64,000 nucleotides of DNA from Yoonia sp. Lineage in GTDB: Bacteria; Pseudomonadota; Alphaproteobacteria; Rhodobacterales; Rhodobacteraceae. This document shows positions 21,247 through 30,376 of this stretch, piece by piece. The translations under genes and the position numbers were made by a program. Location: positions 98,087-162,086 of the forward strand of contig JAQXEG010000044.1 in assembly GCA_029250945.1 (NCBI GenBank), in the 5' to 3' direction. The notes below the pieces were generated by a model. The model saw nothing but the letters and a program-made list of their open reading frames with translations, did no database searches and had not been told where the DNA came from. Each line of letters opens with the position of its first letter. Positions within the stretch are counted from its first letter, which is position 1.

Positions 21247-22277
21247 TTGATTGTTTCGGGGAGCAATGCGTGGGCCATCTGGATTGGCAGCAGACGGATC
21301 ATACGGCCACCGTCCTTGATCCGGCCAGCGGCGCGACCAGAGGCATCACCCGTTCCATAGAAAATGTCCGCGCGTTGTGCGCCCTTGATCGCGGAACCAG
21401 TATCTTGGGCGACCATCAAACGATGCATCGGCGCGGCGCCCTCTTTTTCGATCCAGACAGGGGTGCCCAGCTCGGTGAATTTAGGATCAACAGCAATTGA
21501 CCGACCCGTCGTGATTGACCGGTTCATCGCACCAAGTGGCCCCTTGTCGGCGGGAATTTCGCTCACTTCCCGAAAAAACACGTAGGATTCGTTTACCCAC
21601 AGCAATTCGCGCCCGTCATTGGGATTATCACGCACCCAGTTGCGGATCACTTGGGCGGAAACCTGATGCGACGCGTGTGTGCCACGGCGGACCAATTCCT
21701 TCCCAACAGAGGAATATTCACGCCCGTTTTTGCCGCCATACCCCACGCGCATACCGTCGCCATCTGGCAGACGAATACGACCCGAACCCTGCACCTGTAG
21801 AAAGAACAGATCGACGGGATCAGCCAACCAAGCCAGTTCCAAACCCTTACCTGCGAGGTGACGGTTTTCCTCGATCTGCTTGCGGGTCAGATAAGGTTGG
21901 CCCGTGACATGGTCAGGGGGCAGCTTGTAAATCGGGTATTGATAAGGTCCCTCTTGGGACCGCGCACCGCGCAACTCGGGTTCAAAGTAACCGGTGAACA
22001 ACATCGGCTCTCCGTCCTCGATCAAGACAGGCTGAAAAAATGCCTCAAAAAATGCACGGGCATCAGGGGCTGTTTTGGCAAACGCACAAATGGCATCCCA
22101 TTCAGGATCTTTCAGATCAGCACATGTATCGGTGAATGTGGTCAGGGCCGCGGCGTGATCATCGTCGGCCCAATCGGCCAGATCATCAAATGGCACCAAA
22201 GTGTATGTTGGTTCCGCCATCGCCGCCCCCGCAAGAGATAGGCCAAGGGCTGCAGCCCCCAGCCAATTTTTCGTCAT
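21243..22277 (-). CDS. mltA: Membrane-bound lytic murein transglycosylase A
   Basis: LFTGYFEPELRGA...LFFLQVQGSGRIRLPDG...AQDTGSAIKGAQRADIFYGTG. Confidence 0.95.
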   Translation of the reverse strand: MTKNWLGAAALGLSLAGAAMAEPTYTLVPFDDLADWADDDHAAALTTFTDTCADLKDPEWDAICAFAKTAPDARAFFEAFFQPVLIEDGEPMLFTGYFEPELRGARSQEGPYQYPIYKLPPDHVTGQPYLTRKQIEENRHLAGKGLELAWLADPVDLFFLQVQGSGRIRLPDGDGMRVGYGGKNGREYSSVGKELVRRGTHASHQVSAQVIRNWVRDNPNDGRELLWVNESYVFFREVSEIPADKGPLGAMNRSITTGRSIAVDPKFTELGTPVWIEKEGAAPMHRLMVAQDTGSAIKGAQRADIFYGTGDASGRAAGRIKDGGRMIRLLPIQMAHALLPETIK

Positions 22278-22936
22278 TCGCCCGTGGCGACAAGCCGCCA
22301 GTTGGGGTCATTCGCATCCATATCGCGAGCAAATGTCCAGACGTCGACCTGACGTTTGACTTCGCTATCGCTGCCTTCGATGACATCACCACCAGCGTCG
22401 CGCACCTGATATGTCATCTCGCTTTTGAAGCGCATGGTCATCTCGGCCTCTTTGGTGGTTTCGTCGAATGTCGCCTCTTTCAGGGTCATGTCACTGATCC
22501 CGATAAAGTTCGATTCAATCTTCAGGCCCTGCTTTTCGCGGTCATCAACTACGGATGCAAATGCCTCATATACGTCCTCGGAAATGAATGGCAGCACGTC
22601 GGCCAGATCACCCTTTTCAAAGGCGGTCAGGATCATTTCATAGGCACCACGGGCACCGCCCATAAATTCGGAAACGTTGAACGATGGATCAACACGCTTC
22701 ATCGCGGCAAGCGCAATGGCGATGTCGGACCCTTCGTCAGCGTGATCCATGATATCTGGGTCAGGCCCGCCTTCGATCACTTCAAAATCATCGCTGCGGC
22801 GCTGGCTTTGTTCAGCTACACGGTCGATCTGCGGTTTTTCATAACCTTCGCGGGTGCCAAGCACAGACCGCAGCTTGAGGATCAAGAAAACAGCAATGCC
22901 AGCAAGAACCAGCAGTTGGATCATCGGAGAATTCAT
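22274..22936 (-). CDS. Tim44/TimA family putative adaptor protein
   Basis: MNSPMIQLLVLAGIAVFLILKLRSVLGTREGYEKP... Tim44-like C-terminal domain. Confidence 0.87.
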   Translation of the reverse strand: MNSPMIQLLVLAGIAVFLILKLRSVLGTREGYEKPQIDRVAEQSQRRSDDFEVIEGGPDPDIMDHADEGSDIAIALAAMKRVDPSFNVSEFMGGARGAYEMILTAFEKGDLADVLPFISEDVYEAFASVVDDREKQGLKIESNFIGISDMTLKEATFDETTKEAEMTMRFKSEMTYQVRDAGGDVIEGSDSEVKRQVDVWTFARDMDANDPNWRLVATGE

Positions 22937-23046
22937 CAGGGGCTCTTTCGATAAGGGCATGGAAAACGCGTTTACTTTTCTTATGTAGGTGTTGGGTCGG
23001 GCCAAGTCCACTGTCGGCGCCTGACAAGAAATGAAAGGGCCAAGTT

Positions 23047-23526
23047 ATGTGGCTGTTAATTGCATTTGTCGCGGTTCCGTTGATCGAAATCGCACTGTTT
23101 ATCCAAGTCGGGGGGTTCATCGGGCTTTGGCCAACCCTTGGCATCGTCCTTGTGACGGCGATTTTGGGGTCTTGGCTGGTCCGTAGCCAAGGTGCGCGGG
23201 AAATTTCACGACTACAGGGCGCGTTTTCCGATCTGCGCGATCCGACAGAGCCATTGGCCAACGGCGCGATGATCCTGTTTGCGGGTGCGCTACTTTTGAC
23301 GCCAGGGTTTTTCACCGATGCGTTCGGCTTCGCGCTGTTGTTTCCGCCGTTTCGTGCGGCCGCGTTCAAATGGGCGAAATCCAAGGTCAAAGTGCAACAA
23401 TTTTCCATGGGCCCCGGCCCTACGCGACCAGCTGGCCCCGATGACCGCGTGATTGACGGAGAGTTCGAGGACCTTGATCACCCCAAACGCCCCACCCAAA
23501 AACCATCGGAATGGACAAAACACTAA
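23047..23526 (+). CDS. fxsA: FxsA family membrane protein
   Basis: LIAFVAVPLIEIALFIQVGGFIGLWPTLGIVLVTAILGSWLVRSQG; LLTPGFFTDAFGFALLFPPFR. Confidence 0.9.
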   Translation: MWLLIAFVAVPLIEIALFIQVGGFIGLWPTLGIVLVTAILGSWLVRSQGAREISRLQGAFSDLRDPTEPLANGAMILFAGALLLTPGFFTDAFGFALLFPPFRAAAFKWAKSKVKVQQFSMGPGPTRPAGPDDRVIDGEFEDLDHPKRPTQKPSEWTKH

Positions 23527-23594
23527 ACCCGATTGAGGGCGGGCCTGACGTCTGATAACAACGCCCGAACCTATTTTTAGCCGGAGCATATAAA

Positions 23595-24092
23595 ATGGCC
23601 GATACCCCAGAAACAGGCGCAGAAACCGCTGCACCCAAAGTGTCCAATCGCGTGCTTGCGCAATACGTGCGTGACATGTCGTTTGAAAACATCCTTGCCC
23701 AAAAAGGCATCACTGGCGACACACAACCAGAGATCAAAGTTCAAGTGAACCTTGATGCCCGCAAGCGCGGCGTTGATGGCCAGTTCGAAGTGATTACCAA
23801 GCTAAATGTCGAAAGCAACGCCAAGAAATCCGGCGATCCGATGTTCGTGATCGAGTTGGAATATGCTGGCGTCTTTGAGGTCAAAGGTGTGCCAGACGAA
23901 CAGATGCACCCTTACCTGCTGGTCGAATGCCCGCGCATCACATTCCCGTTTGTGCGCCGGATCGTTAGTGACGTGACACGCGATGGTGGCTTCCCGCCGC
24001 TGAACCTTGAGACGATTGATTTTGTAGCACTGTACCGCAATGAGATTTCGCGTCGCCTTGAGGCCGAAAAAGCCAAAGCAACCGAAAACTAG
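23595..24092 (+). CDS. secB: Protein-export chaperone SecB
   Basis: VLAQYVRDMSFENILAQ...FPFVRRIVSDVTRDGGFPPLNLETIDF. Confidence 0.96.
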   Translation: MADTPETGAETAAPKVSNRVLAQYVRDMSFENILAQKGITGDTQPEIKVQVNLDARKRGVDGQFEVITKLNVESNAKKSGDPMFVIELEYAGVFEVKGVPDEQMHPYLLVECPRITFPFVRRIVSDVTRDGGFPPLNLETIDFVALYRNEISRRLEAEKAKATEN

Positions 24093-24095
24093 ACC

Positions 24096-24827
24096 TTAGT
24101 CACGGTTCCAAAGCACGCCGTCGCCCAAGCTTTCGATGAAAGCATGATGGGCGGCGGCTTCTTCTTTTGTGATGCGTGGTGACAGCGGAGTTGGACGCTG
24201 TTGTGGGCGCCAATCATCCGACGCGATTGCCGTCGAAGATGATTTTGATACCGCTGCCCCAAGACCAAAGTCGGGCTGCCGCCCCCCAATCAGTTCCAGA
24301 TACACTTCGGCCAGGATTTCACTGTCCAATAGCGCGCCGTGCAGGGTCCGGTTGCTGTTATCAATCGCGAACCGGCGGCAAAGCGCATCAAGCGATGCGG
24401 GCGAGCCCGGAAATTTGCGCCGCGCTATCGCAAGCGTATCTAGCGATTGATCCATGGGCAGATGCGGGCGGTTCAGCCACCCCAGCTCTGCGTTCAGGAA
24501 CTTCATATCGAAGGCTGCGTTGTGGATCACCATCTTGGCGTCACCAACGAAATCTAGGAAACTTTGGGCGATATCCGCAAACACCGGCTTATCGCGCAGC
24601 GTGACCTCACCATTCTCGGCCGCGCGGGGTGGTTCCAACAGATCTGGGCCAATGCCATGCACACCAAACGCCCCTTCGGGCATTGATCGCATCGGATTGA
24701 TATATTGATGGTAGGTGCGGCCGGTTGGAACGTGACCGATCAGTTCAACCGCACCAATTTCAACGATCCGGTCCCCTTCATGGGGTTCAAAGCCGGTCGT
24801 TTCTGTATCCAGCACGATTTCACGCAT
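24096..24827 (-). CDS. dnaQ: DNA polymerase III subunit epsilon
   Basis: MREIVLDTETTGFEPHEGDRIVEIGAVEL: DEDDh exonuclease. Confidence 0.96.
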   Translation of the reverse strand: MREIVLDTETTGFEPHEGDRIVEIGAVELIGHVPTGRTYHQYINPMRSMPEGAFGVHGIGPDLLEPPRAAENGEVTLRDKPVFADIAQSFLDFVGDAKMVIHNAAFDMKFLNAELGWLNRPHLPMDQSLDTLAIARRKFPGSPASLDALCRRFAIDNSNRTLHGALLDSEILAEVYLELIGGRQPDFGLGAAVSKSSSTAIASDDWRPQQRPTPLSPRITKEEAAAHHAFIESLGDGVLWNRD

Positions 24828-25407
24828 GTGTCGTATCCCTAAGTTCCGCGATCAATTTATGCACTGCGGCGCGGGTGCCGTCCATTGTCACGGTCTCGAT
24901 AATATAATTAGCACGGGCACGTTTTTCTGCATCGGGCATCTGTTTGGACAAGATCATCCCAAACTGCTCTTCGGACATGGTGCCGCGATCCAAGACGCGG
25001 GCGCGTTGGATGGCCGCTGGGGCGGTGACGACAACCACCTTATCCAGCCAAGCATCTGCCCGTGTTTCAAACAATAGTGGAATATCAAACACAACCAATC
25101 CAATTGGGTGGACCTCTAAGAATTTAGCACGGCTTGCTGCGACAAGCGGGTGCACAATTGCCTCGATTTTGGTCAAAATTGTAGGGTCCGCTGTGATCCG
25201 TGCCTTCAGCACGTCACGTGAAACCGCGCCATCAATAATTGCATCGGGGAGCAGGTCCTCAATCGCGCCAACAGCACCACCACCGTTGTAAAGATCATGA
25301 ACCGTGGCATCCGCATCCCAGACCGGTACACCCGCATCGGCAAACATTTGGGCCGTTGTAGATTTCCCCATCCCGATAGAGCCAGTAAGGCCAAGCAGAC
25401 GTGTCAT
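24820..25407 (-). CDS. coaE: Dephospho-CoA kinase
   Basis: LLGLTGSIGMGKSTTAQMFADAGVPVWDADA. Confidence 0.96.
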   Translation of the reverse strand: MTRLLGLTGSIGMGKSTTAQMFADAGVPVWDADATVHDLYNGGGAVGAIEDLLPDAIIDGAVSRDVLKARITADPTILTKIEAIVHPLVAASRAKFLEVHPIGLVVFDIPLLFETRADAWLDKVVVVTAPAAIQRARVLDRGTMSEEQFGMILSKQMPDAEKRARANYIIETVTMDGTRAAVHKLIAELRDTTHA

Positions 25408-26234
25408 CCCAAGACGACCTGACGCGTCGCATCATCCACCTCTGGCCGTTTGCCAAACCAGCGTTCAAACCCTGGAACACCTTGGTGTAGCAACATGCCA
25501 AGGCCATCGATGGTCCGGCAGCCAGCCGCCTGTGCTTGTGCCAAAAGCGGTGTTTGCAAAGGGGAATAGACAATGTCTGTGACCAATGTATCGGGCCGCA
25601 ACCCATCCAATGGAACGCGCAGTTCAGGCTGACCTGTCATGCCAAGGGATGTCGTGTTGATTAGCGTCGCCGCATCCTCAACAACATTGCCAGCCTGCAC
25701 CCAATCAACAACTTGAATACGCGCCCCAAATTCAGCACGCAGGGCGTCCGCCTTGGCGCGCGTGCGATTGGTCAGAAAAATCTCGGTCACGCCGGCATCG
25801 GCAAGCGCCACGATAATCGCACGACAGGCACCCCCTGCCCCTAGAACCATGGCGGGGCCGGATTTCGGATCCCAATCAGGTGCGCCTTGGCGCAAGTTGG
25901 CCATAAATCCGTAGCCATCCGTATTGTCCGCGTAAATTTTGCCGTCATCTTTGAAGATCAACGTATTGGCAGCACCGACAAGGATTGCACGATCACTGAT
26001 CTGATCGGCAAATTGCATCACATCAACCTTATGCGGGATCGTGACGTTGGCGCCGACAAAACCCATCTTCGGCATAGACCGAATAACAGATTCAAGGTTT
26101 TCGCTTTCGACATGAAGCGGGACATATTCGCCTCGGATACCATAACGCCGCAACCAATGCTGGTGGAGCTTGGGCGATTTGGAATGGCTAATCGAGTTTC
26201 CGATCACACCGGCGATGGGGACATTCTGTTTCAT
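25404..26234 (-). CDS. aroE: Shikimate dehydrogenase
   Basis: AGVIGNSISHSKSPKLHQHWL; GANVTIPHKVDVM; VLGAGGACRAI. Confidence 0.96.
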   Translation of the reverse strand: MKQNVPIAGVIGNSISHSKSPKLHQHWLRRYGIRGEYVPLHVESENLESVIRSMPKMGFVGANVTIPHKVDVMQFADQISDRAILVGAANTLIFKDDGKIYADNTDGYGFMANLRQGAPDWDPKSGPAMVLGAGGACRAIIVALADAGVTEIFLTNRTRAKADALRAEFGARIQVVDWVQAGNVVEDAATLINTTSLGMTGQPELRVPLDGLRPDTLVTDIVYSPLQTPLLAQAQAAGCRTIDGLGMLLHQGVPGFERWFGKRPEVDDATRQVVLG

Positions 26235-26830
26235 GCAGGTAATGTTCCGCGAAGTGTCAGATATGACAAGAGTTCAAGTAATGGCAGACCCAGAACATTG
26301 AAATAATCACCCTCTATCCGTGAAAAAAGGCGTGAACCTTCCTCTTCCAGTTTATAACTGCCGACGGAATGACGAATGCTGTCCCAGTTTCGGTCAACAT
26401 AATCGGCGATGAACCCATCGGATGCGTCACGCATATATAGGCGTGTTTGACCGACATGGCGCCACACAGGTTTCCCGTTTTCATAAATGACAGCAGCGGA
26501 CAAAAGCTGATGCGGTTGACCGCGTAACGACGTGAGCTGGGCAATCGCATCGGCGGGTGTTTCCGGTTTTGACAAAATTTCACGCCCGCGGGCCAACACC
26601 TGATCACAACCGATAACCAGCGCATCGGGGTGCTTGGACGCCACGCGCAATGATTTCAACTCAGCCAAGGCATCAGCAATATCGCGGGGGGATGCTTGCT
26701 CGGCTTGTAATGACATCTTAACTGTTTGTTCATCAACACGGGGCACGATGATTTCGAACGGCACACTGGCATTGCGCAGCAACGTCGCCCGAATTTCGGA
26801 ACCGGATGCGAGGATGATAGGTTCTGGCAT
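26231..26830 (-). CDS. maf: Maf family nucleotide pyrophosphatase
   Basis: MPEPIILASGSEIRATLLRNASVPFEIIVPRVDE; VIGCDQVL; RVGSYKLEEEG-like motif. Confidence 0.93.
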   Translation of the reverse strand: MPEPIILASGSEIRATLLRNASVPFEIIVPRVDEQTVKMSLQAEQASPRDIADALAELKSLRVASKHPDALVIGCDQVLARGREILSKPETPADAIAQLTSLRGQPHQLLSAAVIYENGKPVWRHVGQTRLYMRDASDGFIADYVDRNWDSIRHSVGSYKLEEEGSRLFSRIEGDYFNVLGLPLLELLSYLTLRGTLPA

Positions 26831-27235
26831 GGGGATAACCCTTGGGACAAATGCGGTGTGAAACGGTGCAGGATTCTGTGGATCATACAGACCAAGCAAC
26901 ATCAGTGTATTAATCCCGAGTTATGCGAGGAAATGGGCGTAAATGTCCACTGTGCACAAGGATAAGTCGCCTTTGTGGACGAATCTTATCAGTTGGCAGA
27001 GTCAATAGTCTCGACCACAAACTTCCGCCACGCCATATCGTATATAAGTCATTGATAATAATATATTTTGTTGATTTGACGAAAATTAATTTGAATGTCC
27101 TCGTACCCAGCATGTAGTGGATAAACTTGCAGATAAAATGACAATCCACAGAAAACGATGCCTCTACACACAACATCATCTTTTTTATCTTTATATATCT
27201 ATTAAGAGTGGGTTAGATCTGAGAAGGTAAACAAG
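26831..27235. other. Candidate chromosomal replication origin (oriC)
   Basis: AT-rich non-coding region between divergent maf(-) and hemJ(+). TGATCCACA box (26877-26885, minus), TTATCCACT (27116-27124, minus, 8/9), weaker CAATCCACA (27142-27150) and TGTGGACGA (26974-26982). AT-rich stretch about 27031-27096. GANTC sites at 26872, 26981 and 26999. Flanked by the classic alphaproteobacterial ori neighbourhood (dnaQ-coaE-aroE-maf // hemJ-rho-mnmE-mnmG-rsmG-parAB). Confidence 0.7.
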
Positions 27236-27685
27236 ATGGCTGAGATATTAGGAATTTTGTATCCTTGGATTAAGGCACTGCACATTATGGCGGTGATATC
27301 CTGGATGGCAGGCATGTTTTATCTGCCAAGATTGTTTGTCTACCATGCTGAGCGTGCAGAAGTTGGATCAGAGCTTGACCAAACGTTTCAGGTGATGGAG
27401 CAAAAGTTGTTAAAGCTGATCATGAATCCAGCGATGATTGTTGCGTGGATTTGTGGGCTTATTCTGATTGGTATGGGCGCGATGGATTTAGGGTCAGCAT
27501 GGAGCTGGATCAAGATCGCAGCAGTCATTGGGATGACGATGGCGCATATGTGGCTGGGTGGACGGCGCAAAGAGTTTGCGAATGGAACCAACACACGCTC
27601 TGGGCGGACCTACAGGCTGGTGAATGAGGTGCCGACGATCCTTATGCTGGTGATTGTCGTGATGGTCGTTGTACGGCCGTTCTGA
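27236..27685 (+). CDS. hemJ: Protoporphyrinogen oxidase HemJ (CopD-like)
   Basis: WIKALHIMAVISWMAGMFYLPRLFVYHAE...RTYRLVNEVPTILMLVIVVMVVVRPF. Confidence 0.93.
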   Translation: MAEILGILYPWIKALHIMAVISWMAGMFYLPRLFVYHAERAEVGSELDQTFQVMEQKLLKLIMNPAMIVAWICGLILIGMGAMDLGSAWSWIKIAAVIGMTMAHMWLGGRRKEFANGTNTRSGRTYRLVNEVPTILMLVIVVMVVVRPF

Positions 27686-27785
27686 TTGACTTTGCGCAGA
27701 TTTGGGCCTAGGGATTAGAGGCTTCCCGTCCGGGATAGTTGTTTCCATTCCCGTTCTAGACTGATCCCGCCCGCTGGGCTGGCTA

Positions 27786-29069
27786 TTGGATATTGATATG
27801 CACCAAGACCGTTTGAACCTTGCTGATCTAAAGGCGCAGAGCCCAAAGGACCTTTTGGCGCTGGCTGAAGAGCTTGAGATCGAAAATGCATCAACGATGC
27901 GCAAGGGCGACATGATGTTCGCCATTCTCAAAGAGCGCGCGGATGAGGAATGGGTGATTGGTGGCGATGGTGTGCTAGAAGTTGTCAAGGACGGGTTTGG
28001 TTTCCTACGGTCACCAGAGGCCAACTATCTACCGGGTCCAGATGATATTTACGTGTCGCCTGATATGATCCGGAAACATTCCCTGCGGACGGGTGACACC
28101 GTACAAGGCGTGATCAAGGAGCCGAACGATAATGAGCGGTATTTCGCGCTGAAAAGTGTTGAGAGCATCAATTTTGAGGATCCTGAAAAGGCAAAGCATA
28201 AGGTTGCGTTTGACAACCTAACCCCGCTTTACCCCGATGAGCGTCTGAATATGGAGGTCGCTGATCCGACAGTAAAAGATCGATCTGCTCGCATTATTGA
28301 TCTAGTATCGCCAATCGGTAAAGGCCAGCGTTCATTGATCGTGGCACCGCCGCGGACGGGTAAAACCGTTCTGCTGCAAAATATCGCCAACTCGATCGAA
28401 AAGAACCATCCTGAATGCTATCTGATCGTGTTGTTGATTGATGAGCGGCCCGAGGAAGTGACGGACATGCAGCGCTCTGTGAAGGGTGAGGTTGTGTCGT
28501 CGACGTTTGATGAGCCTGCGGATCGGCACGTCGCGGTATCTGAAATGGTCATTGAGAAAGCAAAGCGGCTTGTTGAACATAAGCGTGATGTTGTGATCTT
28601 GCTGGATTCTATCACGCGTCTGGGGCGTGCGTTTAACACGACGGTTCCATCATCAGGCAAGGTTCTGACGGGTGGTGTGGATGCAAACGCGCTTCAACGG
28701 CCAAAGCGTTTCTTTGGTGCGGCACGGAATATCGAAGAAGGTGGATCGCTGACGATTATTGCAACTGCGTTGATTGATACAGGGTCACGGATGGATGAGG
28801 TAATCTTTGAAGAATTCAAAGGGACGGGTAACTCTGAAATCGTGCTGGATCGTAAGGTTGCGGATAAGCGCGTGTTCCCTGCGATGGATATTCTGAAATC
28901 CGGCACTCGCAAAGAAGAGCTGTTGGTTGATAAGGTTGATCTGCAGAAAACTTACGTGTTGCGACGCATTTTGAACCCGATGGGGACGACAGATGCTATC
29001 GAATTCCTGATTGGGAAATTGAAGCAAACGAAAACTAATTCGGATTTCTTTGATTCAATGAACACGTAA
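27786..29069 (+). CDS. rho: Transcription termination factor Rho
   Basis: [25 protein letters not shown]...[16 protein letters not shown]. Confidence 0.98.
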   Translation: MDIDMHQDRLNLADLKAQSPKDLLALAEELEIENASTMRKGDMMFAILKERADEEWVIGGDGVLEVVKDGFGFLRSPEANYLPGPDDIYVSPDMIRKHSLRTGDTVQGVIKEPNDNERYFALKSVESINFEDPEKAKHKVAFDNLTPLYPDERLNMEVADPTVKDRSARIIDLVSPIGKGQRSLIVAPPRTGKTVLLQNIANSIEKNHPECYLIVLLIDERPEEVTDMQRSVKGEVVSSTFDEPADRHVAVSEMVIEKAKRLVEHKRDVVILLDSITRLGRAFNTTVPSSGKVLTGGVDANALQRPKRFFGAARNIEEGGSLTIIATALIDTGSRMDEVIFEEFKGTGNSEIVLDRKVADKRVFPAMDILKSGTRKEELLVDKVDLQKTYVLRRILNPMGTTDAIEFLIGKLKQTKTNSDFFDSMNT

Positions 29070-29099
29070 ATTATTGTTATAAAACAATGGTTTAAATGA

Positions 29100-30374
29100 A
29101 TGGATACGATTTTTGCCTTGGCAACAGCCCAAGGGCGCGCTGGTGTGGCGATCGTCCGGATTTCGGGTGAACATGCGTTTGTTGCGGCGTCGCGTCTGAC
29201 CAATGACCTTCCGAAAAATCGGGGTGTTCGGCGTCTTGTTGATCGGGATGGCGTGCATCTGGATGATGCGTTGGTTCTTATTTTTCAAGACGGGCAGAGC
29301 TTCACCGGTGAACCTGTTGTCGAGCTTCATTTGCATGGGTCGATTGCAGTTGTCGGGGCCGTGTTGCGTGTGCTGGGCGATGATGGTGATCTAAGGCCAG
29401 CGGAAGCTGGTGAATTCACACGGCGCGCATTGGAGAACGGTAAACTTGATCTTGCGCAAGTCGAGGGGTTGGCTGATCTTATCGACGCCGAGACCGAAGT
29501 GCAGCGTCGGCAAGCATTGCGGGTTCTGGACGGTGCGCTTGGCGATCTTGCAGGGGAATGGCGGGCAAAGCTTTTGCGTGCTGCGGCGCTGATTGAGGCG
29601 ACAATTGATTTCGCAGACGAAGATGTTCCTGTCGATGTGCGGCCAGAGGTCATGACCCTTTTGAACGAAGTGCGCGTTGGGCTTGCGCACGAGGTTGAGG
29701 GTGTCGCTGTCGCAGAGCGATTACGGCACGGGTTTGAGATCGCAATTGTTGGCCCCCCGAATGCAGGGAAATCAACGCTTCTAAACCGGCTGGCTGGGCG
29801 GGATGCAGCGATTACGTCTGAAATTGCTGGGACGACACGCGATATTATTGAGGTGCGTATGGATCTTGATGGTATTCCAGTGACGATCTTGGACACAGCT
29901 GGGCTTCGGGAAAGTACTGATATTGTTGAAACGCTCGGTATTGAAAAAGCGGTGATGCGTGCGGAACGCGCAGACTTGCGGGTATTTCTGAAAATGGGTG
30001 ATGAGCAACCGATATTGTCCATCGAGAAAGACGATATTGTGCTCATCGCGAAATCAGATGTTTTTGTGGCTGGCGGTGTTTCTGGTAAAACGGGCGCTGG
30101 TGTGGATGCCCTAGTTTATCAAATGACAACTCTGTTGCGCGCACGGGTTGCAACAGTTGGCGTCGCCATGCGAGAACGTCATCGATTGGCGATGCTGCGG
30201 TCTATTGATTTCATTGATGTTGCATATTCTTCATTGGAGATGGGCGATTTTATGGAAGATCTCGTTGCTGAAGAAATGCGTTCAGCGACCCGAGCTATTG
30301 ATAGTTTGCTGGGCCGTGTGGATGTTGAAGACATTCTGGGTGAGATTTTTTCGAGCTTTTGTATTGGAAAGTAG
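29100..30374 (+). CDS. mnmE: tRNA uridine-5-carboxymethylaminomethyl(34) synthesis GTPase MnmE
   Basis: [55 protein letters not shown]-terminal FSSFCIGK. Confidence 0.97.
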   Translation: MDTIFALATAQGRAGVAIVRISGEHAFVAASRLTNDLPKNRGVRRLVDRDGVHLDDALVLIFQDGQSFTGEPVVELHLHGSIAVVGAVLRVLGDDGDLRPAEAGEFTRRALENGKLDLAQVEGLADLIDAETEVQRRQALRVLDGALGDLAGEWRAKLLRAAALIEATIDFADEDVPVDVRPEVMTLLNEVRVGLAHEVEGVAVAERLRHGFEIAIVGPPNAGKSTLLNRLAGRDAAITSEIAGTTRDIIEVRMDLDGIPVTILDTAGLRESTDIVETLGIEKAVMRAERADLRVFLKMGDEQPILSIEKDDIVLIAKSDVFVAGGVSGKTGAGVDALVYQMTTLLRARVATVGVAMRERHRLAMLRSIDFIDVAYSSLEMGDFMEDLVAEEMRSATRAIDSLLGRVDVEDILGEIFSSFCIGK

Positions 30375-30376
30375 GA

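Noticed and set aside
22136-22954. 272-aa plus-strand ORF opposite mltA and the Tim44-like gene
   Set aside because: Spans two genes on the other strand and has no recognisable family motif.
23536-23580. Possible terminator after fxsA (gggcg...cgccc...tattttt)
   Set aside because: Stem of only about 5 bp with a loop over 20 nt; too weak to claim.
25210-25225. parS-like half site (TCACGTGAAAC) in coaE
   Set aside because: Only 11/16 match with one arm lost; expected by chance.
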